Source: Hysterangium stoloniferum (taxonomy: Eukaryota; Basidiomycota; Agaricomycetes; Hysterangiales; Hysterangiaceae). From it: a stretch of DNA of 64,000 nucleotides. A program made the translations under genes and the position numbers. The stretch is from contig WHVD01000098.1 of NCBI GenBank assembly GCA_015178975.1, positions 1-64,000 of the forward strand. Reading direction: 5' to 3'. Shown here in pieces: positions 30,953 to 40,539 of this stretch. Numbering within the stretch: position 1 is the stretch's first letter; each line of letters begins with the position of its first letter. The notes under the pieces were generated by a model that saw only the letters and a program-made list of their open reading frames with translations, made no database searches and was not told the DNA's origin.

Positions 30953-31313
30953 TGTTGAAGACAAAAGGCACCGCATATATGTGGCAGGGTCAACATATTT
31001 GGGGACTGTCTGAATAACAGTGATACCGGTGCGGTAACAACATGATCGGTCGTCACGATCAGGCTCCACTCATCCACACGTCTCACATATGAGCACATGG
31101 TCCTTTTATTTATGTAGAATATATAAAGGGATAACCTACATAGCTTAACCTCAGTCCGTTATACTTATACGAGACTGAGGTGAGCACAGAACAATCCTTT
31201 CTCTCTTAGTATATGCGCTTACTGTATACAATAGCTCTTCTTAGGTACACATTATATGAGTCCGTTATACTTATACGAGACTGAGCTCTTCTTAGGGACT
31301 ATATATTTTAACA
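30953..31313 (+). repeat. Copia 3' LTR
   Basis: 361 bp, matching 26013-26373 with two substitutions noticed. Confidence 0.95.
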
Positions 31314-31358
31314 ATTTCTTCGTATATAGAACGGTCAGAACTTCCGCCACTCTTCACA

Positions 31359-31926
31359 CTACCCAACCATGCCAAACTACACTCATCCATGGGATGTGAT
31401 TTTGGACAACTGTCTCATTAAAGAGCAGTTGGATTATGATGTTATAGATGAGCATGCCAGTGCCCAAGCTAATCTTGAAAAGTGTAATCCTGAACAACAA
31501 GCTGCTTTTGAGACTATCATGAAGGCAGTGGATGAGCAGCAAGAGGACAAATTGTTTTTTGTGAATAGTCCAGGTGGGACTGGCAAGTCCTTTGTATGGA
31601 ATACTTTGGCACATGCATGTCGTGCCAAGCGCTACATTGTGCTTTGTGTCACATCCTCTGGAATTGCATCAATGATTCTCAAGGGTGGACAGATATCTCA
31701 CAGCACATTTTCAATTCCTGTTCTCTGTGAGAAGGATGCTCTATGTCATATCAAAAAGGGTTCAGAAAAGGCAGAGCTTATGAAGCAAGTCCGGCTGATC
31801 ATTTGGGATGAAGTTCCAATGCAGTCATGTTTCACATGTGAAGCAGTTGACAGAACTCTAAGGGATTTATTAGACAAGGAGGCTCTTCCCTTTGGAGGGA
31901 TTCCTGTTGCCTGGGGAGGTGACTTC
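31359..31926 (+). pseudogene. Helitron Rep-helicase copy 1, part 3: helicase motifs I-II
   Basis: Open frame in phase 31369-31926. NPEQQAAFETIMKAVDE leads to Walker A (GGTGKSF, about 31573-31593), then LCVTSSGIASMIL and Walker B (LIIWDEVPM, about 31795-31821), then DRTLRDLL and the GGDF end. These are PIF1-like superfamily 1 helicase motifs, which unwind DNA in Helitron transposition. The solo LTR at 31927 splits GGDF from QQTLPVV, and the frame joins cleanly. Confidence 0.92.
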
Positions 31927-32470
31927 TGTTATGACCCGTTCCCAGATGTTTCAATATCCGACTTCCGATCTCTGACTATGGAACATCATAGTTACTGTAT
32001 CTTCCACATTCTTCCCTTGTTCCGCATTTGGTAACTTGTCCGTTGACAAGTATTCACTCGTTTGTTTATTATATTCCCGTTTCGGAATATTGTCTCCGTG
32101 ATATGTCTTATTGTATTTCCATTTTAAGAATACTTCCGTTTCCATCTTATTATGGTCTTAGTTTGTAGTACAATAACGAGAAGACTTATATTAGTTTCCA
32201 CGAATTTGTACTTTACCTTAGATCTGATATCAACTTAGTTTCTTATTCCTCCTCCCGTCTTTCTGTACACTCGATATTCGGAACTCTTCGGAACTCTGAA
32301 TATCCATATCTTCCATCGTAAATCTCACTTCTGAAATTAAGGACTTCGAGTGTTTGTGTAGAGGCGCAGCACATAAGCTGAAGCCAACGTCCTGACCCTA
32401 TTGAATAGTTTCCAACTCTCCGGTGACTTCCTGATAGTTCCGGAATAAGTTCCCGACACGGCACTTAACA
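31927..32470 (+). mobile_element. Solo LTR, 544 bp, related to the element C LTR
   Basis: TGTTATGACCCG to GCACTTAACA with TSD ACTTC (31922-31926, 32471-32475). It shares the block GCGCAGCACATAAGCTGAAG (near 32366) with the element C LTR (near 60619), at a similar distance from the end. Otherwise the two differ strongly. Strand is inferred from that shared block. Confidence 0.92.
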
Positions 32471-33414
32471 ACTTCCAGCAGACTTTGCCTGTTGTACCAA
32501 AGGGTTCAAAAGAACAGATCATTGGACAATGTATCCAAAAATCTGAACTGTGGAAGCATATCAAGGTACTATTCTTGAAAAAGAATATGTGGGTGAACCA
32601 GGATGATCCAGAGAGTCAACAGTTTGCTCAGTGGCTCTTGGATGTAGGCCATGGAAAGGATTTGCCTTTGGATCATACAATGGATATCCCTCCTCATATG
32701 GTCTGTGGTTCAGAAATGTCTGATCTAATTGGTGAGATATATCCAAACATTCATGTGGATAGAGACCAAAGAGATTGGCAAGATGAAGACTTCTTAGACT
32801 GGGCAATTCTGTGTCCAAGGAATTCAGAGGTGGATGAAATAAATTCAGAACTTCTGAATAAATTCCCTGGGGAGAGCCGTGTGTACCACAGTGCTAATAC
32901 TGCAGAGGGAGACAGTGAAACAGAGATGTATCCTGTAGAGTATTTGAATAGCCTGAATTTTGGTGGAATCCCACCAAGTCGACTTGAGGTGAAGCTAGGA
33001 GTACCTTTGATGCTACTACAGAACATAGATCCACAGAGAGGGCTTTTTAATGGGACACGATTGCGATTGGTGAAAATGGAGAATAATTTGCTTCAAGTGC
33101 GGATCCTAACTGGACCATGTCCTGGGAAACTGGCGTTTCTTTCACGGGTGAAAGTAATTACAAATGATGATCAACTGCCATTTAAACTGCATCGTACACA
33201 GTTTCCAGTGCAGTTAGCATTTGCAATGACAATTAACAAGTCACAGGGACAGTCTTTGAAAGTGGTGGGAATAGATTTGAGACTGGCAGTGTTTGGACAT
33301 GGGCAATTGTATGTAGGACTTTCAATGGGAAGAAGTTGGAATAGGGTAAAAATATTATTAAAGGAAAGTCAGAGAACAGCAAATATAGTGTACAAAGATG
33401 TATTATTAGATTGA
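32471..33414 (+). pseudogene. Helitron Rep-helicase copy 1, part 4: C-terminal helicase
   Basis: QQTLPVVPKGSKEQIIGQ to the TGA at 33412-33414. Motifs typical of the PIF1-like C-terminal half are present: DWAILCPRNSEVDEIN, the LMLLQNIDPQRGLFNGTRL motif IV/V region, MTINKSQGQSL and GQLYVGLSMGRS (motif VI region). It is complete at the C-terminus and about 170 residues longer there than copy 2. Confidence 0.92.
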
Positions 33415-33840
33415 AATTAGATTGAAGATTTAATGTATTTTGACTGATTGTTTCTAACTTTTAACAGTGATTGTGGAAATACTTAGAATTATTGAGAAAT
33501 ACTTAGAGTTGTGGACATGGGGGGGGGGTTTGGGGGGCTTTGCCCCCCAACAAGCTGGAGCCTGCAGTGAAGTTGTGGGGTTGGTCGCAAAGCGACCGCC
33601 CCACAACGTAGCAAGGGTTCCCAGACTTGTCATCATATAAGTTAATTCGTGTTGGTGGGTCCATGGGCACTGCTTAGTCACTATTTGTCAGCATTAGGTC
33701 AGCATCTGCAAGCGAAGTGAGCAGCCAGGTTCCCACGGTGTGAGCGAAGCAAGCCTTAGGTTTCCCATGGTCTACATTTGTGAGCAAAGTGAGCCCTAGG
33801 TTTTGCACGGTGTTACAGTCACACACATGTTGTGCCTGTC
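33415..33840 (+). other. Helitron-flanking region with two strong hairpins and GCGAAGTGAGC repeats
   Basis: Starts 117 bases after the helicase stop. Hairpin 1 is TGGGGGGCTTTGCCCCCCA (33531-33549). Hairpin 2 is a near-perfect palindrome at 33572-33607 with an AAA loop. Then come TCATCATATAAGTTAATTCG (about 33632-33651) and three spaced GCGAAGTGAGC-type boxes with TTCCCACGG. The same modules recur, inverted, at 36972-37060 and, in parts, at 40442-40506 and 44820-45010. They are probably the terminal structures of this Helitron family. The exact end was not located. Confidence 0.55.
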
Positions 33841-34380
33841 ACTGCTTGGTTTCACAATCTGCCTCCTCTCTTTCCTCCCATGCATGTATCCTTTCCTTCT
33901 TTCTCTGTCTTCCTCTGACTGGCCTCCTCTCTCTTTCCTCTAATGTTTGCGTGTGTCACGAATCAAATTTTACTCAATAAAGTTGAATAAACAATTGAAG
34001 AATATTCAACAATATTGAATAAAGATGCCTCATTCGACGAAGTATTAATTTGTCCTGTTGATAAAGCATGAGGCAAAGATAGGACACAGAGGCTCACAAA
34101 TAAATAAGTCAAAGAAAGACTCAGAAAAAGTTCAATGATTATATAATACAGTAAATAATATAATATAGTACAGGTTTTCTGACTGACTTCCTTCGTTCCT
34201 ATCATCATCCTTATATACTATATATCATTTACCTATGATGATAATATGATATAAAAGTGAAATCATCAATGACATCAACCTGAGACAAGTCGAAGATATT
34301 GTCAAAGAATAGTTGAATCGGAAGTTGAGTTGGAAAGTCGAAGGAAAGTCGAAGAAATATTAAATTGAATATTATCAAAA
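33841..34380. other. Non-coding stretch with 1.5 units of the ~66-bp pyrimidine repeat
   Basis: 33860-33955 is pyrimidine-rich (CCTCCTCTCTTTCCTC) and matches, in complement, the unit of the big array at 42130-44790. The rest (33960-34380) is AT-rich with no supported gene. Confidence 0.55.
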
Positions 34381-35526
34381 TTTGAGCTTGTATGTTCGTG
34401 ACATTTGCTGCTGGCTGACCATGCTGAATAGGTGGTCCTGGTTGCAGGGATGGTGGTGGTGCTGTGGTGGTGCCAATTGCAATATAGGTACCTGTGGGGC
34501 TGCATGCCTAGGTGGATGGTGGTGCTGTGGTGGTTCCCATTGTAAATTAGGCACCTGTGGAGCTACATGGCTAGGTGGATGGTGGTGCTGTGGTACCATT
34601 GTAAATTAGGCACTTGTGGAGGTACATGGCTAGGTGGATGGTGGTACTGTGGTGGTGCCAATTGTAAAATGGCTGCCTCTGGTTGTACAGCTATATTTAC
34701 ATTTGTATGTGCCTGTGGTTGTTGAAGTATATTTGCATTTACATGTATATGCCCAGAAGGTTGCAAGGCTGCTTGTAGAGCTTCAGCCTGAGTATGCATG
34801 GCAGCCACTGCAGCAGAGCCAAGTGGGGGTGGCACAGCTTGATTTGCAGGTGCATGTGGATTCTGTGGAGGAGGCTGCAATGGTGGCAGAGGTGCAGAAG
34901 GATTTCTACCATGGTGAGACATTACTACAGGATGCCCAGGAACCAACAATGGATTATCATGAGATGGGCCTGCAACCACTGGAGGTTGAGGAGGCAATGG
35001 TTGTTGAGTTATATTTTTATTTCCACGTTTACGGCAAGAAGGTGCAAGGCTGCTTGTAGAGCTTCAGCCTGAGCATGCATGGCAGCCACTGCAACAGAGC
35101 CAAGTGGGGTGGCACAGCTTGATTTGCAGGTACATGTGGATTCTGTGGAGGAGGCTGCAATGGTGGCAGAGGTGCAGGAGGATGTCTACCATGGTGAGGC
35201 ATTACTGCAGGATGCCCAGGAACCAAAAATGGATCATCATGAGATGGGCCTGCAACTGCTGGAGGATGTAGGAATGGTTGAGGAGGTGGTGGGATATCAT
35301 GTAACTGATTCTGCATATCAGAACGCTCATGGCAGATAGTTGGAGAGGTCATTTGCAAATGCTGCCTACGTTCTTCATCTCGCTCCTGCTGACGATGATG
35401 CTCAGGTGTTTGAGGAGGGTCCATAATAGATGGTTCAGCTAAGCTGGGAGAGTAGACAGCTGGGGCAGAGGGAATGTGAAAACCAGATGAGTCTATAAAA
35501 AAGAAGGTCCCAAAAGGCATTAACAA
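34381..35526 (-). pseudogene. Proline/histidine-rich captured gene fragment, internally duplicated
   Basis: Two minus-strand frames, 35526-35029 and 34997-34563, share the same module: VAGPSHD, LVPGHP, HHGR, PLPPLQPPPQNPH and PANQAVPP, so the segment is duplicated in tandem. The downstream copy continues with a QAEALQAALQPSG helix and HPPS / PQVPNLQW repeats (about 34380-34700). Upstream of the first frame lies TTTTTTATAG, a plausible 3' splice site, at about 35505. I do not recognise the protein family. It could be a host gene piece captured by a Helitron or a Helitron accessory gene. The frame between the two modules is broken. Confidence 0.45.
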
Positions 35527-36600
35527 TTGACAGCAGCATAAGCCAATGGCACAAACCCACTTATGAGCAATAGAATGATCTCAAGATGTGTGCAGCCAAA
35601 TCAGGAGGCCAAGACAAATACAGGAAATGCACTGGATATGAATTATTTGATTGTTAAAATATAAATATAAAAACTGGAATTCACCTTTAAAATTGTCCTG
35701 ATTATTAGAAAGCAGTGACAAATAATAGGAGGAGTAGAAGAATGAGGAAATGGGAAGAGCAGATGAATCCAAAGAAACGTCCAGTCAAATATTGGAGAGA
35801 ATGAGTCCTAAAATAAATATTAAACAATTTTATGCTAAGGAAGAGCACCCAAAATAACATACTGGGAGATTTCTCAAAGGGGGAAAGAATAGATGACAGG
35901 GCAAAAAAGTGGCAGAAAAGGGCCAACTATTATGAATTTTATTTTAATTTATTAAACAAACCAAACAATTAATTAAAGGCCAGGACTCACCTGTGCCTTA
36001 AAAAGCACTCAACAGTAGAGGAGGAATGTAGAAATTGAGCAGGGAGAGAGGGATTGAAGCAAAATATACTAAAATGGTCCAAAAAAGCATAGAAAAAGAG
36101 ATTAAATATTGGATAGCAATGTAAACAGATCACAAACACATCTGAAGACAGTGTATATCCTTCAGAGAGTCTATTCCCAAATTTAGAGCCAGAGAGAAGT
36201 GCAGAAAGAGGCCAATTGTGACTGCATATATATTATTTAATGATTAAAGGAGCAGAAATTAATCAAAAGCCAGGACTCACCTTGTACCTTAAGAACAGAG
36301 GGAGAATACACCAATTGAGAAGTCAAAGGTAGATGGAGGGGGATTGAAGCAAAAGATACTAAAATGACCCAAAAAAGGATAGAAAAAGAGATTATGTATA
36401 CTGTATAACAGTGTAAACAGATCCCCAAACACACCTGAAGACAGTGTATATCCTTCAGAGAGTCTATTTCCAAATTTAGAGTGAGAGAAAAGTGTGGAAA
36501 GAGATCAATTCTGGCTGTATACATATTATTTAATCATTAAAAAAGCAAAATTATAATAAAATATGATACAGGACTCAACTGCCTTTAATGAGGACCTAAT
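35527..36600 (-). repeat. Duplicated ~290-bp exon/intron-like units
   Basis: On the minus strand a consensus 5' splice site, AG|GTGAGTCCTGG, occurs near 35985 and 36277. A decayed third (GTTGAGTCCTG) is near 36572. The intervening sequences (about 35982-36230 and 36270-36520) are clearly homologous, for example both contain GAAGACAGTGTATATCCTTC on the plus strand. This looks like an exon plus intron duplicated in tandem upstream of the proline-rich frames. No coding function was recognised. Confidence 0.45.
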
Positions 36601-36963
36601 ACCTTACAGAATTAGTTCAAGAGGGGTCCCAAACAATACAGGTAGCAGAGGGCCAGGCGGAGGGAGAGGGATGGGAGATAGGAGTGGCAGCCTTGAGGCT
36701 TACAGCGGACTTCTGTTGTTCCTTGGCACTTACCAGAATTGCTCCTGTGCTACCCCTGCACACCTTAAATGACTTGCACACTTGCAGAAAAACTCCCACA
36801 GCATCGAAAAAGCTCCCGCAGTTGCAAAATTGCATCCGTGCTGGCACAGAAATCCCTCCGTGCTGACACATAACTCATTTTACCTCTGTGCTTATGTCAT
36901 GGCACCTGGCAGCGCCTGAGCTACCAAAAAAGGAAAACGGGACCCACCACCCACCATACAACT
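36601..36963. other. Unassigned stretch
   Basis: No gene supported. The right end (GGACCCACCACCCACC, about 36939) matches the Helitron flank near 33652-33662 in complement. Confidence 0.4.
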
Positions 36964-37474
36964 TTACTTTATATGATGACAAGCCTGGGAACCCTTGCTA
37001 TGCTGCGGGGTGGTCACTTTGTGACCTGCCCCACTGCTCGCTGTGGGCTCCAGCTTGTCCTCTGCAGTATCAGCACTATGGTACACGTGACTCTCTCCAG
37101 GGAATTTATTCAGAAGTTCTGAATTAATCTCATCTACTTCTGAATTCCTTGGACACAGAATTGCCCAGTCTAAGAAGTCTTCATTTTGCCAATCTCGTTG
37201 GTCTCTATCCACATGGATGTCTGGATATATCTCTGCAATTAGATTAGACATTTCTGGACCACAGATCATATCAGGAGGGATATCCATCATATGATCCAAA
37301 GGTAAATCCTTCCCATGGCCTATATCCAATAGCCACTGAGCAAACTGTTGACTGTCTGGATCATCCTGGTCCACCCACATATTCTTTTCCAAGAACAGTA
37401 CCTTGATATGCCTCCACAGTTCTGATTTCTGGATACATTGTCCAATGATCTGTTCTTTTGAACCCTTTGGTACC
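36964..37474 (-). pseudogene. Helitron Rep-helicase copy 2, part 3, truncated C-terminus
   Basis: On the minus strand from 37474, VPKGSKEQIIGQCIQKSELW through DWAILCPRNSEVDEIN and HSADTAED matches copy 1 part 4. The frame then passes at about 37060 into the Helitron flank (KLEPTASSGAG) and stops at 36964-36966. The last ~170 residues, including MTINKSQ, are deleted. The junction lies at GACAAGCTGGAG, where copy 1 has CAACAAGCTGGAG at the hairpin region, so the deletion starts and ends near a short shared sequence. Confidence 0.88.
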
Positions 37475-37477
37475 ACA

Positions 37478-37955
37478 CACTGGAGACACCCCAAGATTTT
37501 TGGAGTTGGAAAACCTTCAGAAAATCTTGCTATTTGGCCAAATTTTCTAAGCATTTTTTGAACACAAAAACTGTTTGAAAATTTTGAGTATTAGCAAGTT
37601 TTTCTGAGGCCAAAAATTGTATGTGAAAATCCTAAAAATCTGCATCAGGAAATTGTAAGGAAACATTGTTTGAAATAGCCTATTTTTTATGGATTTATGA
37701 ATGAGAAAACTCTTAAAAAACCCTGTATTTTGTTAGGGTTTTTCCACCCAACATAATCCTATGAAAACTGTAATAATGTGCCTAGAGAAATTAATTAAAA
37801 ACTACATATTTCTACTCAATTTTGCCCCTCAGGGAATTGAGTGAAAACTGTGATTTCCTGTCTGAAAAAATCTTGTGAGAAGACAAAGTTTTCTTAAAGT
37901 TTTGTCAAGGGGAAAACCATAATGAAATTTAAAATTTAATGATGTAAGTTTTTGC
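37478..37955 (+). repeat. Left terminal inverted repeat
   Basis: About 478 bp, complementary to 49188-49643 with scattered substitutions and small indels. Both contain, for example, CAAGATTTTTGGAGTTGG near the tip and TTAATTAAAAACTACATA inside. Confidence 0.9.
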
Positions 37956-38460
37956 GACACTTTGTGACTTTGTGTGACACTTTGCGACACTTTGCGACTT
38001 TTTGTGACACTTTGCGACTTTGTGTGACACTTTGCGACTTTGTGTGACACTTTGCGACTTTGTGTGACACTTTGCGACTTTGTGTGACACTTTGCGACTT
38101 TGTGTGACACTTTGCGACTTTGTGTGACACTTTGCGACTTTTGGTGACACTTTGCAACTTTGTGTGACACTTTGCGACTTTGTGTGACACTTTGCGACTT
38201 TGTGTGACACTTTGCGACTTTTTGCAACACTACGCGTGACACTTTGCGACACTGCGCGACTTTTTGCGACACTTTGCGACTTTGTGTGACACTTTGTGAC
38301 ATGTTGTGACACCCTGACACTGCACAACACTTTGCAACTTTGTGTGACACTGTGCGACACTTTGCGACTTTGTGTGACACTGTGCGACTTTTTGCGACTT
38401 GGTGTCACACTAGTGTCACACCAAGTCGCAAAGTGTCGCAAAAAGTCGCAAAGTATCACA
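37956..38460. repeat. Left subterminal 20-bp repeat array
   Basis: About 22 units of TGTGTGACACTTTGCGACTT, very uniform at 38000-38220. The array ends in an imperfect palindrome (about 38391-38428) after which the units run in the opposite orientation. Apparent long frames with SQSVTQSRKV repeats come from the 20-bp period and are not treated as genes. Confidence 0.9.
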
Positions 38461-40235
38461 AAGTTTCCGCTTCCGCTTCCTCTCCCCACCCGCTAACACT
38501 CCCCCTCTTCTCACTCGCACCCGCCGAGCTGAGTCCGATCCCGAGCTGCGGTGTCCCCAGGCCCATGGTCAGCGTGCCCCCGCCACTGCCCGCATTGCTA
38601 TTCCGCCCACTGTTCCTGCCGCCTCCACCCGGACCACCCACGCCGCCACCAGACGCACCCCGCGGGATGCCAGACAGATAGTCCAGCCACGACCCGCCGT
38701 CTTCTCAGCGAGGCATTGTACGGGCTCCAGTCTTGCCCTGGTCCACCACCGCTGCCGCCGCCGCCACCACCACCTGACCCCCCTCCTGCAGACCCGGGCT
38801 GTACACCCGGCCCACCGCCACCACCATGCACAGGCCAGGCCATCTCCAGCACACCAGCCCGCGCGCCAGCACTCTGCCCCGCACCTCCAGCGGCACTACC
38901 CCCCGCGCTCGCTGTGCCCGCCGCCAGGAGCGACGCAAATGGATTGTGGCTGTGGTGGTACGCGTTCTGGGGGTGGTGCACATGCGTGTGCTGCGGCGGC
39001 ACGGGGAAGAGATGCGGTTTGTACGGCACGTGGACGTGCAGCTGGGCGTGCGGGTATCCGGTTGCGTAGCCTCCTCCCCCTCCTCCCCCTCCTCCCCTCC
39101 TCCCCCTCCCCCTCCTCCACCACCGCCGCCACCAGGGCCCCCTGCCGACACGGGTGTCGACGCAGTGCTGTGTCTTCTGAAGCTCTGTCCGCCGCCGCCT
39201 CCGCCGCCTGTCCCCGGCCCTCCCCCTGCTGCGCCGGGGTTGTTATACCCCCCCGGGGACGTTGTCCCGCCCGGGGCCTACTACTCCAGCAGCCACCACT
39301 ACGCAGATGCCGTGCCCGCGCTGAACGGACCCGCCATCTACGAGGACCCTGACAACCACTTCCCCCCCGCCACGACATGGCACCCCGCCTTCCCGCCCTC
39401 CGCGAAGCTCGAGAGCCCCACCTTCCCCAAGCTGGGGCACACGCACGGCGGCCACAGCCCGCACGGCCATGGACAGGGGCACGGGCCACACGGTGGCAGC
39501 GGCGGTGGCGGTGGCGGACACGGACACGGGCACGGGCAGTGGGGGTGGCAGCGGCGGAGAGGGGAGGGCGGCGCGCCGGGGTTTGGGAGGCTGACGGCGC
39601 CGGTTTTCCCCCAGGGCCCTGGGGGCTCGCCGACCATGTCGAGCTCGAGCACCACCACGACGAGCTGGAGTGGTGCGGCGGGGGGCGGATCGGGGGCGGG
39701 GCCGGGCTGTTTCTCGCACGCACGCGGGGAGGCGTACGACTCCCACCACACGTCGTATACCGGCTCACATCACCTGTACACGTCGACGACGCGCCAGTCG
39801 TACCAGCACCTGTCGGGCCTGGGGACCACGCTTGCGCTGTCCCCCACAAATGTGCAGCATGGCAGTCTGTGGAGCAGTATGCGGACGATGAAAATGGAGA
39901 TATGAATGGGATCGTTTCACCATCGTCTCCTCTGGCCAGCTCCCTTTTGTTATTTCTCCCCCCACTTCTATTCCTGTCCTCTCTACCTACACTTCGACTT
40001 CGATTCCCCTTTTCTTGCTCACCATATTATATCGCATCATCATGCCCACACCACCTCTCCCCGCCTTGTCACCCCGCCCCGGCCAGCGCTGCGCCAGCTT
40101 TCAAGATTTGTCCAAGTAAAAGTATATTCTACCTAATATGTCCAATGTCTCGTTTATATCCTGTGCCTGATGATACTGGTATTGATACTCAACTACCTGT
40201 ACCTATAGACCCACCCCAGCCTGCCTTGTCGCAAA
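38461..40235 (+). pseudogene. Captured GC-rich host gene fragment, left copy (chimeric)
   Basis: Very GC-rich. On the plus strand 39260-39905 encodes a histidine/glycine-rich tail: YYSSSHHYADAVPALNGPA, HGHGQGHGPHGG, and the end YDSHHTSYTGSHH ... SLWSSMRTMKMEI, stop at 39903-39905. The right copy (45940-47470, minus strand) encodes the same tail, which confirms the frame. 38598-39029 reads instead on the minus strand (KPHLFPVPPQHTHVHHPQ), so a second piece of the gene is joined in inverted orientation near 39130. 39906-40235 matches the right copy too, as a probable 3' UTR. No intact protein is expected. Confidence 0.65.
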
Positions 40236-40360
40236 ATGCTTTGTGACTTTGTGTGACACAATTTCCGACTTTGTGGGATGTCACAAAAAGTGTCACAAAG
40301 TCGTAGTCGCAAATTGTCGCAAATTGTCACACAAAGTCACAAAGTGTCACAAAAAGTATT
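40225..40360. repeat. Short patch of the 20-bp repeat
   Basis: Several units of GTCGCAAA/TGTCACAAAG in mixed orientation flank the captured segment, as on the right arm. Confidence 0.8.
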
Positions 40361-40539
40361 ATGAATCAAAACCCTATTACATTATACCTATTATATCTTG
40401 ACTGAGTTGGTACTTTAAGTGTATTTACAAGGCTGTGACCCGTGGGGGGCAAGCCCCCACCATGCTACCACCCCACAACTTTACTCGGTCACTGCGTGAC
40501 CTGGTGGGTCAATTATTTATGACCATGTCATATTGAGGA

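Larger units (their letters stand above)
26013..31313 (+). mobile_element. Ty1/copia element, nearly intact
   Basis: 5301 bp with 361-bp LTRs (26013-26373 and 30953-31313) and TSD ATTTC (26008-26012, 31314-31318). Only two differences between the LTRs were noticed (around 26077-26084 against 31017-31024), so it is young. The order is Gag, protease, integrase, RT, RNase H, as in Ty1/copia. One in-frame stop interrupts the single ORF. It is nested in a solo LTR, itself nested in the Helitron gene. Confidence 0.95.
25579..31358 (+). mobile_element. Solo gypsy-type LTR (474 bp) split by a copia element
   Basis: The outer pieces are 25579-26012 and 31319-31358. The start is TGTGAGGAGTATG and the end is CGACTCTTCACA-like (GCCACTCTTCACA). 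TSD CTACC lies at 25574-25578 and 31359-31363. The last ~40 bases (TATAGAACGGTCAGAA) resemble the ends of the element A and element B-associated LTRs, so it belongs to the same gypsy LTR group. No internal region remains. Confidence 0.9.

Noticed and set aside
31951-32464. Short minus- and plus-strand ORFs of 60-75 codons at 31951-32564
   Set aside because: They lie in a solo LTR bounded by a perfect ACTTC duplication and have no supporting similarity.
37956-38460. Regularly spaced short repeats resembling a CRISPR array
   Set aside because: Units are head-to-tail without unique spacers, and the context is a eukaryotic transposon.
38551-40000. Up to six open frames in the GC-rich segment
   Set aside because: High GC removes stops. 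Only the frame shared with the right arm (end SMRTMK-EI) was kept, plus one tentative minus-strand piece.
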